From the NCBI GenBank assembly GCA_026122225.1, contig JANEZZ010001389.1, forward strand, positions 222,555 to 286,554: a stretch of DNA of 64,000 bases, written 5' to 3'. This document shows positions 1-10,991 of this stretch, one piece after another. The translations under genes were made by a program, and so were the position numbers. This stretch comes from Heloderma charlesbogerti (taxonomy: Eukaryota > Chordata > Lepidosauria > Squamata > Helodermatidae). The notes under the pieces were generated by a model. It did not search any database. It saw only the letters and a program-made list of their open reading frames with translations, and was not told the origin of the DNA. Positions within the stretch are counted from its first letter, which is position 1; each line of letters opens with the position of its first letter.

Positions 1-234
1 AAATTGGAGCTCGCCCTCCTTTTATTCTCTTAATTAAGAGTTTCAAAACAGTATTTCAGTAGGTCTTTATCTCCAGCGACTGACCTTAGCTTTGAGCCTC
101 TTTGCATCCTCCGCAAAGGCAGCTTTTCTACTAAGATTTCATCCAGATGGTACTGCAGGCTTCCCCTTATTTTTCCAGGGGAAAAAGAAAGGTTTCTTAG
201 CCTTTTCACAGCTGTTTGAAAGAAGCGACCTGCA

Positions 235-1090
235 TAGAGATGTCAGAGCATTCCGCCACGGATCTCGGTGAGGCCAAATGCCAGTACATTCGGCCCCCCG
301 AAATCCGTGGCGGAACGAAGCTTCCCTGCCCCCCACCCCGCGAAAGGCGTGCAAAACGGAGCACCTACCTGCTGCCGTTCGCACTGACTTGCGAATGGTG
401 GCCACGGCCGCCATTCGCTTCATCACTATAGCCGTGATAGGCTACGTAAATACTTACGTAGCCTATCATGGCTAATGCAGGGATGCCATTTACATCCCTG
501 TGGAAGCCGTGATAGGCTGTATAAGTATTTACGTAGCCTATCACAGCAAAAAAAGGGAATGCAAATGGTGGCGGCTACGGTGGCCGCCATTTGCGTTCCC
601 TTTTTTATTTGGCCGTGATAGCCTACGTAAATATTTATGTAGGCTATTACGGCAAAAGAGAGGGGCGCAAATGGCATAGTGGCCGCCATTTGCATCACTT
701 TTTTTTTTGCCGTAGTAGTCTACATAAATATTTATGTAATCTATCACGGCAAAAAAAAAAAAAAGGGAACGCAAAAGGCAGCCGCCGTAGCCACCGCCAT
801 TTGCGTTTGCTGTTGTTGTTTTTGCCATGATAGGCTACATAAATATTTACGTAGCCTATCACGGTAAAATACAGGGACGCAAATGGCGGCTGTTACGGCA
901 GCTGCCATTTGCGTCCCTGCAGGCTGCCCAATGGCTGGATGTCTGGCTTTGGGCGGCCCTGGCCGGTGGTTCCGCGGAATCTCCGCGGAGCGGAGCCGGC
1001 CAGAGAGAATTTCAGGGGAAGGGACAGAGCGCCTCCCCTCCACCGCGAATGTCACCGTTCAAAAAGGTAAGTGACTTTCATACATCCCTA
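235..1090 (+). mobile_element. Non-autonomous hAT-type transposon, palindrome-rich family, copy 1
   Basis: The element runs from TAGAGATG to CATCCCTA and is flanked by an 8-bp target duplication, GACCTGCA at 227-234 and GACCTGTA at 1091-1098 (one mismatch). Short TAGGGATG/CATCCCTA ends with an 8-bp duplication are typical of the hAT superfamily. The left end has a subterminal hairpin (CCGCCACGGAT paired with ATCCGTGGCGG, about 253-317). The interior alternates two palindromic modules. Module A has arms like CCGTGATAGGCTACGTAAA and sits near 431-472, 508-546, 612-653, 709-750 and 822-866. Module B has arms like GCAAATGGCGGC and sits near 555-600, 663-695, 764-820 and 872-920. The right end carries GGTAAGTGACTTTC. 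No transposase is present; short open frames here are translated palindromes. Family membership is inferred from ends and duplications. Confidence 0.85.
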
Positions 1091-1111
1091 GACCTGTAGA
1101 GCCCCGCAAGT

Positions 1112-1630
1112 CACTGCCAGGATGATATGGCTCCTCCTCCTGATCCCTTTCAGTCTTTCCTCATACAGCATTGTTTCCAGTCCCCTGATCATCTCTGTTG
1201 CCCTCCTCTGAACCCTCTCCAGTTTGTCTGCATCCTTGTTAAAATGTGGTGCCCGGAACTGGACACAGTACTCCAGATGTGGCCTAACCAGTGCTGGGTG
1301 GAGGGGAACTAGTACTTCCCAGGATTTGGAAGCTATGTTTCTATTAATGCAGCCCAAAATAACATTGGCCTTTTTTGCAGCCACATCACATAGTTGGCTC
1401 ATATTCAGCTTGTGATCGACAACGATTCCAAGATCCTTCTCGCTTATAGTGTTGTTGAGCCACGTATCCCCCATCTTGTAACTGTGCCTTTGGTTTCTTT
1501 TTCCTAGGTGCAGAACTTGGCATTTCTCCCTATTAAATGTAATTCTGTGGTTTTCTGCCCAGCGCTCCAGTCTGTCAAGATCACTTTGAATTTTGTTTCT
1601 GTCTTCCAGGCTATTAGCTATTCCGCATAG
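1112..1630 (-). mobile_element. CR1 LINE fragment, 3' part of reverse transcriptase
   Basis: Minus-strand translation shows the C-terminal part of a CR1-clade reverse transcriptase: EDRNKIQSDLDRLERWAEN, then EKDLGIVVDHKLNMSQ, then LVRPHLEYCVQF and [16 protein letters not shown]. It is 5'-truncated and lacks the usual CR1 tail. It lies just outside the right target duplication of the preceding transposon. Confidence 0.85.
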
Positions 1631-1989
1631 CAAGATGAGGGTGTAGGTGTTGCTGGACAAATGCGCTCTAGTGACAAAGTGAGATGGTGCTTTTAGAGAG
1701 GAAGAAGGAAGAAAGAAATTGGTGGAGTTGGGCACAGCTTGGGGAAGCGGTCTCCTCAGAAGTAACTCCTATTGTGGTCAGTCAGGCTTGTTCTGTAAAT
1801 ATCCATGCTGTGTGTCTTTACTGTTTGCTTTGTGGAAAGGAAGCCATTGATCGGGGGTGGAGAGAGGGAGAGAGAGAGAGATTTGGCCAGACCATTTCAG
1901 GGGAGGAGGCCTCCCAGGATTTTATGGAGTAACAAAGGATCTGCAGCTGTGTTTCCTTACTTTGTTTTGTTGGTGTAAGGAAGTAGTTA

Positions 1990-2270
1990 GTGCTAAGCTT
2001 CAAACCACCCCATTATGGGAGTATCAGGGGAAGGAGAAAGGAGAGCGGGGGGGGGTTCTTATTGGTTGAGCAGATCCCCCCCAGTCTGATGATGTCTGCT
2101 CCAATCCCCCCACCCCACCCTGACGTATGTTCTGTGATGGTGAAGCAACGTATACTGGTGTGATGTACTCGCTCATGGAGCCCTGCGTGGACCAAAGCGC
2201 CCCAAAGCCAATTCCTTCAAAAAATCAGGGTAACCCTCCATTGGATTCTCCTTCATTGTCATGGAGACAC
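1990..2270 (+). repeat. Duplicated segment X, copy 1
   Basis: The segment matches 24780-25045 in the same orientation. Shared landmarks are a G-rich run followed by TTATTGGTTGA, then GTATGTTCTGTGA, GTGGAGCCCTGC-like and ATTGTCATGGA. Here it directly precedes segment Y; in the other copy the order is Y then X. Probably flanking DNA of a duplicated V2R gene; a dispersed repeat is the alternative. Confidence 0.6.
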
Positions 2271-2960
2271 ACACACCCCGTCCTGAACTGCCAAAGCAGG
2301 GGGCAGAGGGAGTTTCACCTCCAACTCACGCACAGGGGGGTGGGCAGGGAAGCCCCTTTTTCCTCCGGCTGCCATGGACATTTCAGCTCCCTGAAGGACG
2401 GATATGGAATCCACACTGTGGAGATGTCCAGCAGGAGATTCCAAAGGAAACAGCTCTAGAGGGCCCAGTTCTGCCCCCCAAAGGACAAACCATCTCCCTG
2501 GGGCAGCACGTGAGACTAGAAAGGTGGGACACTCTGCTCAATGGGCCCCACCCTAGACTGTTAGGCCTCGAACATCACTGGATATGACGGGCAGCAGCAC
2601 CATCCCCCAGGGGATTCTGGGTAGCATTTGCACTGTTTCCATATATGTGTCTGTGATGCTTAGAGGAGAACATCCTTCTTAGTGTGTCCTTGGAAGCACT
2701 TCAGTCTCCTTTTAGAAGTGGAGACCCATAGCACTGAATACCCTTGAGGGGATGGTGGAGTCTGCATCTGACCAAAAACGGTCCCAAGAATGTCGCTGGC
2801 TGGAGGTGCACAAAGGCTGCATCCTGCAATATTGGAAGGACAGAGGAGTGGACTCTGGGGGGAGGACCATGGGACTGCAAACCCCCTGCGGCCAAGGCAG
2901 GCAGGGGCTGTCCTCCTCCCAAACCCTCCCACACCCCTATCCAAGTCACAAGGCCTGCGG
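2270..2960 (+). repeat. Duplicated segment Y, copy 1 (downstream of V2R gene)
   Basis: The segment is diverged from but alignable with 23590-24240. Shared stretches include GGGAAGCCCCTTT, ACATTTCAGCTCCCT, GAGGGCCCAGTT, TCTGTGATGCTTAGAG, ACATCCTTCTTAG and ATTGGAAGGACAGA-like. The second copy adjoins a fragment of a V2R membrane exon, so both may descend from V2R gene flanks. No intact coding frame is shared; minus-strand frames show a weak common motif (LHHPL then GSPLLKG). Confidence 0.6.
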
Positions 2961-4040
2961 AACACCTGAGAGATACTCTTCCATGAGGGAGAACAGGCAG
3001 CGTCTAGCCCCTAACCCCATAAAGCAGAGAAGCAGAGGCTTCCTCTCTGGAAAATGTCAGGATTAGCCCCACCTGAGCTGCAGCCCACTTAGGCCGGCAG
3101 GAGGAAGAACTGTTGGGGGAGTTAATTCACACAACCCCCACCACCACTACCACCACCAGATGGTGCTCGTCCACCTTCTTTCGCAGCCAAAATCGGCCTT
3201 CTCCGTCAGGGCAAGCGAGGAGGACATCTCTCCTCTTCCACCAGCAGGAGCTGCCCAGGAAGCTCTCCCAGGGCCCACCTGTGCAACAGTATGAAGGTAC
3301 TACTGGGATCAGCCTGATTGGGTTGAGCTTCATGTGAAGAATGCATTAAAAGCTGAGGGCAACACCCACAGCTTTTGGCCTAGGGAGAGAGAAGCCACAG
3401 CCTGAGAGAGCTCCATGGAAAAGCCTCTTGTTGAAATAAAACTCAAAGGTTCATTTGTAAAGCAGAGTGTCTGATTCTATAAGGTGCAACCCAGCAACTC
3501 TGAAACATGGTGGCAGCAGGGACTGAATCCTAGACAGAAGAACAGCAACAACAAAGTGTGTGTTGGGGGAAAAACAACAAAAACCACCCCTAAGAAAACA
3601 CAAGCAAAAAATACGATCCCATCATGGTGATGTTACATCCCTCTTGCACATTTATACCTCATAGCACACACAATGAGATCCATTGTGGTATTTTGGATAA
3701 TATGCAATAACAAGTGTGAAATAATGTCAGGAAAGCAGTATCCTGAATGCGTAATGTGTCCCAACAGTTATCAGTGCACTTCAGTAACAATAAAAAGCAC
3801 TTGTGTAGATCTAGCTTACAATAATAGGTCATTTGATTCCCACTGCAACCCCAGAAAGATTGAAACAGTGGAAAGATGACCATGAGCTGCAACCACGTTG
3901 CTCGGTGTTATGAACACCATCGCTGAAATATGCAAGCTGATTCCATTCCCTAAGTTGATAGACTGCTAATTAAAATTGCTGTCGTCTACTTCTTGAGCAG
4001 CAGAAAATCACAAGCTTCAGTTGAATGGCATTCAAGCATT
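2961..4040. other. Unassigned interval, possible LTR end near 3430-3530
   Basis: No convincing gene is visible. Around 3436-3530 an AATAAA-type signal is followed by a short segment and then TGGTGGCAGCAGGGACT, which resembles the join of an LTR 3' end to a retroelement primer-binding site. No paired LTR or internal coding region was found, so this is only a hint. Confidence 0.2.
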
Positions 4041-4044
4041 CATA

Positions 4045-4145
4045 ACCATGGACCTTTCGGGGTGGGGCTGTCCCTCCTCAGCTTTTCATGCGAAAGGTCA
4101 CAGGTTCAGTCCCAACCACCACCTCCAAGTAGGACTGGGAAAGGC
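4045..4145 (+). mobile_element. tRNA-derived SINE fragment
   Basis: The segment contains CATGCGAAAGGTCACAGG, GGTTCAGTCCC (a pol III B-box-like motif) and AGTAGGACTGGGAAAGG. It matches the tRNA-like head of the better copies at 37840-38035 (+) and 42215-42415 (-). The tail is missing. Confidence 0.55.
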
Positions 4146-4441
4146 CTCTCTCCACTTTTCTTCATAACTTCAGTGCAGGGCAGCAGTGGGCAAGGGACGT
4201 GGCACACACAAGTGGGGCTCCTCCCCAAGAGCCCCAGTGGAACGTCCACACCTGCTGTTCAGGGGTGAAAGAACCCCAGTTTGCAGCCAAGGAGAAGACA
4301 AAATGTGTTCCGATTCCCAGCTGAAGTTCCTGGGAGAGCTGAAGAACCTTCCACTAACCCTGGCCAAATCGGAGCATATGAGACCCCTTCTGTTGACTGC
4401 TGATGTCTATTTGACCCCCTCTTCCCCCGATCTTGGGCACC

Positions 4442-6013
4442 TAGGGATGTCACAGAATTCTGCGACGGATCTCGGTGAGGCCGAATGCCAGTGCATTCGG
4501 CCCCCCAAAATTCATCACAGAACGAAGCCCCCGCCCCCTACCCCACGAAAGGCGCGCAAAATGGAGCGCTTACCTGCTCCCATCCACGCTGCTTTGCGAA
4601 TGACGGCCGTCCTGCTGCCACCATTTGCTTCCTCTTCATAGCCATGATAGGCTACGTAAATACTTATGTTGCCTATCACGGCTAACGCAGGGATGCCTTT
4701 TGCATCCCTGCAGAGGCCGTGATAGGCTATGTAAGTATTTACGTAGCCTATCATGGCAGGGGGGAAAAAACCCAGCATATGCAAATGGCGGAGGCTACCA
4801 CCATTTGCGTATGCTGTTTTTTTTCCCCCCTGCCATGATTAGGGGTGCGCGAAAGTCACTTACCTGGTCTTGCAGCTTGCTTCGCGGTGGGGGGGAGGCG
4901 CTTCGCTGCTCCCCCCGAAGTTCAGGCCAGGGGGGGGAGGCTTCCCTCCTCGCCTGGCTGAAATTCTGGCCGGGGGGAGGCTTCCCGCCTCACCCGGCCG
5001 AAATTCAGGCCGGGGAGAAGCGCCCCATCTCCCCGGCTGCGAACATCAAAAGAAAAAAAAAAAAACACCCCTGTGATAGGCTACGTAACGATTAACGTAG
5101 CCTATCACGGCTAGATCTGGAAAGTCAGCCGTGATAGGCTACGTTAATCGTCACGTAGCCTATCACGGGTGACTTTGAAAAAAAAAAAAGCACGTACGCA
5201 AATGGCGGCCCCCATAGGGAGCCGCCATTCGCGTTCCTTATTTGGTCCCTGTAGTCTACGTAAATCTTTACGTAGACTACAGGGACCAAATAAGGAACGC
5301 GAATGGCGGTTCCCTATAGGGGCTGTCATTAGCCGTCCAAGCTTTTTTTTTTTTTTTTAAGTCACCCGTGATAGGCTACGTGACGATTTACGTAGCCTAT
5401 CACGGCTGACTTTGCAAATCTAGCCATGATAGGCTACGTTAATCGTTACATAGCCTATCACAGGGGCGTTGTTTTTTTTTTTACTTTGCTTGCAATGGTG
5501 GCGGCAGCAGCCGGTCGAAAGACCGGCTGCTGCCCCCGCCCCTGACGAAGACCTGCCGAACCGCCGCCGGGACCCGCCGCTGGGAGGGACATTCGTGAAA
5601 GGTAAGTCCCATCCCGGGGGGGGCGGGGGCGCGGAGAAGTTCTCCCCGAACAACCTTCGGAGGACCGAATGCATTGGCGCTCGGCCCCCCCAAAGTTTCG
5701 GGGAGAAATTCTCTCCCATCCCTAGATAGGCTACGTAAATAGGCTAAATACAGGGATGCAAACGGTGGCAGCTACGACAGCTGCCATTTGCGTCCCTGCA
5801 GGGCCGCCCAGTGGCCGGATGACCAGTTGTGGGTGGCCGGAGTCGGCCGGCGGCTCCGCAGCTTGGCCGTGGAGCGGAGCTGGCCGGACAGGATTCTGGG
5901 GGGGAGGACCGGATCGCCTCCCCCCCGGTGAGGATTCCGGGGGGAGGGATGGAGCACCTCCCCCCCCAGTGGAAACAGAGTGGAACAGAAGGTAAGTGTT
6001 CCGTCCATCCGTA
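4442..6013 (+). mobile_element. Palindrome-rich hAT-type transposon, copy 2 (host of a nested copy)
   Basis: The left end TAGGGATG at 4442 and right end CATCCGTA at 6006-6013 are flanked by a perfect 8-bp duplication TGGGCACC (4434-4441 and 6014-6021). The halves 4442-4839 and 5725-6013 are the two ends of one element, with the usual left hairpin, A and B modules and the right GGTAAGTG. They are separated by a second family member in opposite orientation (4840-5724). The outer duplication proves that both halves belong to a single insertion into the original site. Confidence 0.88.
4840..5724 (-). mobile_element. Palindrome-rich hAT-type transposon, copy 3, nested in copy 2
   Basis: The copy reads TAGGGGTG at 4840 to CATCCCTA at 5724, with the GTAAGTGACTTTC-type end at the left (as CACTTACCT), so it is inverted relative to its host. 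It splits a type-A module of the host: GCCATGAT at 4832-4839, then GATAGGCTACG from 5725. Only GAT is repeated at the junctions, not a clear 8 bp. The interior 5055-5480 is a long inverted repeat centred near 5266, itself made of A and B palindromes. The right part holds the FDRLLPP-like GC-rich block seen in copy 5. Confidence 0.82.
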
Positions 6014-6239
6014 TGGGCACCCTGGGTAGGGACTGCCTCACCTCTGCCTTGTGAACACTCTGGGCTTTGCAAACTGTGGCTCATAAACAATTATTTGAAC
6101 ATGGGAGAGCAATTTAACTAAGAATTTAAATGGGTAGGTAAAAGTGAACAGGCTGATGAGAGCATTTACCTGCTGACACTTTTAGGGCTGTCATCTGGAC
6201 CCAGACATGGGCAATGATCACGTTGGACATAAACATTTC

Positions 6240-6400
6240 TGCCTTGAATTCCACGCCTAGTTTCTAAGTTCTATTATTTATTTATTTTATTAATCAACAC
6301 ATTTTAATACCACTTTTCAGCTCTGAAAAGGGACCCAAAGCTGTTTTGCAGTGGTAAAATCTCAAAACAGTAAAAAATAAGGAGCATTAAAAGCCACAAT
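6240..6400 (-). repeat. L2-like LINE 3' tail
   Basis: The segment has an AT-rich (TTTA)n stretch followed by ACCACTTTTCAGCTCTGAAAAGG and an imperfect match to other L2-type tails in the window. It could supply the AATAAA signal for the V2R gene just upstream, since it lies downstream of the stop on the minus strand. Confidence 0.4.
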
Positions 6401-6561
6401 ATAACATTGAAACACAAAGCATAGCTAGCAGAATTCAAACAGCAAAAGGTTTTTCTCCCATGTTTTTCTGAAATTGGAATGAAGCCCCTTTTTGGCAAGG
6501 AGAGACTACACTTTAAAAAAGAGCAGAATAACAGATTGTTTGGTAACAACAACAATCAGAG

Positions 6562-7466
6562 TTATTCATTTGTTTTCATCATGAGATGCTCCTTTGTATT
6601 CAGATCAGGCTTCAATACAATGATGTAGCACTTGGGAAGAAAGATGCAGACCAGTAGCCCAGCACTGGAGGCCAAGATGGAGAAGACCTGCACGGCCACC
6701 ATGTATTTCCCCTTCGTGCTCAGATACGTGGGCACAAAGGACACCCACACGCTGCAGAAGACCAGCATGCTGAAGGTGATCAGCTTGGCTTCATTGAAAG
6801 CCCCAGGCAGCCTTCTGGCTAGGAAAGCCACCGTGAAGCAGATGGCAGCCAGGAAGCCCATGTAGCCAAGGGCACTATAGAACATGGTGACAGACCCTTC
6901 ATTGCATTGGAGTAGGATCTGTCCAGGTTGGGAGTGCATGTCAGAGTCTGGGAAGGGTGGGTAGATTCCCAGCCAGATGGCGCAGATGACAACTTGGACA
7001 CCGGAACAGGAAAGGACAATGGAGTTAGCCAAACTCTTTCCCAGCCATCCCCTCACCCTGTTCCCTGGCTTTGTGGCCAGGAAGGCCAGCACCACAGTGA
7101 TTGTTTTGGCCAGCAGAGAAGAGATGGCCACCGAGAAGATGATGCTAAATGCTGTTTGTCGGAGAAGACAGGTCACTTTCCTTGGCTTACCAATGAAGAG
7201 GAAGGAGGACAAGAAGGAAAGCAGGAGGGAGATGAGGAGAAAGTAGGAGAGGTCCTGGTTGTTGGCTTTGACTATTGGGGTTTCTAGGAATTTAATGAAG
7301 ACTCCTAACATGAAGCCTGTATTTAAGGACAAGAACAGGGCAAAGGAAACCAGGATGTTCCCCAAAGGTTCTTCATAGGTCAAGAATGTTTTCAACTTGG
7401 GGATACATTGATCTCGGTCCGTGTTTGGATGCTGATCATCTGGACACTGTGTGCAGTGGTCTGAAT
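6562..7466 (-). CDS. V2R exon 6: end of cysteine-rich domain, seven membrane helices
   Basis: The exon is 905 nt. The acceptor is TTTATTTCCAG before 7466; the first two bases complete an Asp codon begun in exon 5. It encodes [19 protein letters not shown], the linker [11 protein letters not shown], then seven hydrophobic segments, loop 1 with GKPRKVTC and the conserved intracellular tail [18 protein letters not shown], ending in TAA at 6564-6562. Length matches V2R terminal exons. Confidence 0.96.
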
Positions 7467-9779
7467 CTGGAAATAAAAAGAGTAACATCTCCCTTGCATC
7501 CTTACCAATCTCTGTGCTTTTACATTCCAGTAAAGATATTTGTTATGGTGTGACTGTCAGCACACAGTAATTTCATATAGGGGTTGGGCAAGCCTGCTGG
7601 TCCTCTTCATGCCCCCATATTAACAACACACATTCCTCTGTTTAAGCATGAGTTTAAACAAGACATTCAGAACCTCTACTATGCAGGCCTAATGTGGCCC
7701 AGGGATTTTCTCCACCCCACCCATGAAACCTTCATGAATTCATCCAGGGAGCAGCAGAATCCCTTCTGGTACCTCTCTTCGGTGAAAGGTTCTACCAGCA
7801 GGAGATGCGGGAGACAGGTACTTGGCCGTCTCCTCCCAGTTCTGGCTGTGTGTGTTTTTCTGCCTGTACATTGTCCCCAGTCTGCAAAGCCCCAGTGACT
7901 TTCCCCTAAGGCACTTTCTCGATTAGGGAAGCATCCCCAGATGAACCAGTGGTCAGAAAACTTCTTAGACTTCAGCTTAGTTGGGGCAGTTTTGCTGAGC
8001 AGAAGCTTTGCCCAAATGGGGGAAGCGCCACACCACACGCAGTGACTCTGGGTCTCTGCTGATGATCTATCCAGCTCATTGGATAGGAGTGATATGATGC
8101 CAAGGCCATGGCCTTCCTGCCAGTGGCAACTCATGCACCATCTTACTGGTAGGGCAGACAGTAGGTGAGCAAAGGCGGAGCCAAAGGATCATGCGGGCAG
8201 AGCCAAGGGGGTCATGGAGTGGAAGAGCTGAGTTTGCGACACCGTCTTCTCCCTTGCATACCCTGAGGTCAACTCAGCCTTTTCCTCATCCCTTCCTCTT
8301 CCTTTTTCTAAATATTCTAAATTAAGAAAATAAATGAACAGATGGTTTAAATAAACATTTTAACCTTGTACATGCCCAGCCAGCTGCTTCCAGACTACAA
8401 AAACATGCACACAACTATCTATCGATCTATTGATCTACCTAGAGGAAGAAAAGTTTTTTTGTTTTGTTTATTCAAAAATTGAAAAAAATTCAATTTCTGT
8501 ACTTCTTCCTTTAAAATCTCGCACCACCTTGTGAATGTTCTACCTTTAACATTTTTAACAAAAGCTTGCAGAGTTTAACAGTTGCCTAAAATTTCCATTC
8601 CAGCAGGCTGTGCTGAGGGAGATGAGAGGGGGAAGCAGGACCATTCTATCAGCCCTACTAAAAGACGTAGGGTGCAATCTTTATTTTATTTCATTGTATC
8701 TTAATTTTTTTCCACATTCCTCCTTGTTCCTTTTTCTCTTTCTTGTTGCCCCTGGCAGATACAGAGGGATGACGGTTGTGGGTGGCGGCTGCGGGGGGAG
8801 GGTGAGAGGGGAGAGCCATGGGCCATAGTGGTCCCGTCCCACCCTCTGCTGCTACTGCCACCATACAAAGGCAGATAATCCACCAGCTGGCCCAATTCAG
8901 TGTTGGCCCATTTGGGCCAGCTGGTGGATGTCTGGTCTGAGTTGGGGTGTGTGTGTGTGTGAAAAAGCTTGCAGAGTTCCACCCCTAAACGGATTCCTCT
9001 GACATCCCTAAAGACCATCCCCAATTCTGTCTTCATGGAGATTTTTCACAGCAGCAGGAATAGATCAATAGGGCATGCAAACACTAGGGGTGTACGAAAC
9101 CCCACTTACCTGTGTCTGCAAGGGGTCCGCTGGGGGGGGAGGCGATCCGTTCCTCCGCCCTGGAATCCTCCCCGGCTAGCTCCGCTCCGTGGCGGGTCCG
9201 TAGAGCCGCCAGCCGGGGTCACCCACCACAGCCTAACTTTTGGCTGCGGCCGAGCTGCAGCCGCAAATGGCATCCCGCGTAGGGGACGCTATTTGCGTCC
9301 CTGCTTTGCCATGATAGGCTACGTAAGGATTTACCTACCCTATCACGGCCAAAGGGAGGCATGCCAACAGCGTCCACTATGCAGGATGCCATTCGTGGCT
9401 GCAGCCCAGACGGCTGCCAGCAGCAGCCGGATCCAGACCCGCTGGAGGCAGGTAGGATCTGGTCGGTGCAGACTTTGCGGGGTGGCGGTGGGGATTGCTC
9501 TGTTCCCCCACAGACTCTGGGGGGCTGGATTCCAAATAATCCAGCCTCACTGGAGTCCATGGCGGAATTCTCCGCCATCCCTAGCAAACACTCACCACAG
9601 AATACAGTTCACCCAATTACATACCACGTCAAACATAGCAGTTAAAACATTAATTCAAGTTGCCCAGAAATGCAGAAAAAAATGTACAAGCATTATATGC
9701 CTGAAATGTCCACGCCTGAAAGCTAAGATGGTTCCGTGTCTGGCCACTGCCCAGCAAGAAGAAAATGCACACTCAAACA

Positions 9780-9822
<43 letters not shown>

Positions 9823-10040
9823 TCTCATGCAAAGAGATTTCTATACAAGATTATGATGGTGATCTCATTGTTAGTTCTTGCTCGCTTCTGCCTGCTAAGC
9901 TCTAAAAGAAATTGTAGAGTTCCTCGCTGGCTTGCCAGTGAACCACACATGTATGGGTTTAAACAATAATTTCTAACATTGATTGGATCCCGGGTTGTCT
10001 GATCAGCTGCCCAGATTTGTCCTCGCTGCTGTGCTATTAC

Positions 10041-10075
<35 letters not shown>

Positions 10076-10960
10076 GGGATGGCAGAGAATTCCGCCACGG
10101 ATCATGGTGAGGCCGAATGCCAGTGCATTCAGCCCCCTGAAAACTGTGGTGGAACGGCCTGCCACCCTCCCACCCCCCCGTGGATCCCCCCCGGGACGAT
10201 ACTTACCCAGGTCGGATCTTCCGGGCTCCGGCAGCTCCGGCGGCGGCGGCGGCGGCGGCTGGTCTTCCGACCGGCTGCCACCACTGCCATTTGCAGTTTT
10301 ATTTTTTTGTTTTTTTACAGAGACGTGATAGGCTACGTAAGTTTTTACGTAGCCTAAAACGTCTGGGTAAAAAAAAAAAAAGGCATATGCAAATGGCGGC
10401 GGCTACGGCCGCCGCCATTTGCATATGCCTTTTTTTTTTTTACCCAGACGTTTTAGACTATGTAAAAACTTACATAGCCTAAAATGACTGGGTAAAAAAA
10501 AAAAAAAAGGCGTATGCAAATCGTGGCAGCTACGGCCGCCGCCATTTGCGTTCCTTAGTTTGGACCGTCTTAGTCTACGTAAATATTTATGTAGACTAAG
10601 AGGGTGAAAATAAGGGGAACGCAAATAGCGTCAGCTACACTATTTGCGTTCCCCTTATTTTTGCCGTCTTAGTCTATGTAAATATTTACGTAGACTAAGA
10701 CGGCCCAAACTAAGGAACGCAAATGGCGGCGGCCGTAGCCGCCGCCGTTTGCGTACGCGGGTTTTTGTTTTTGTCTTCCCAGAGCCCTCTGCAGCTGGAA
10801 ATCCAGCTGCAGACGGCTCTGGCCTGGCTGGGCCTGGCCGGCTGCTCCGCGGAGCTGCCGCAGAGCACAGCCGGCCGCGGAGGATTCCAGGGGGAGGGAT
10901 GGAATGCCTCCCCCCCCATCAACATAATCCGTGGAAAGGTAAGTGACTTTCGTACATCCG

Positions 10961-10991
<31 letters not shown>

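Noticed and set aside
420..870. Open frames with repeated YVNIYVAYHG or LRKYLRSLSR peptides
   Set aside because: These are translations of the palindromic A modules and recur on both strands at every copy; not genes.
4640..5480. Palindromic array considered as a CRISPR array
   Set aside because: There are no constant repeats with unique spacers. Both alternating modules are themselves repeated, the setting is a vertebrate genome, and the array is bounded by transposon ends.
7679..8134. Minus-strand frame of about 150 codons in V2R intron 5
   Set aside because: No family motif and no splice logic; it lies between two well-supported V2R exons.
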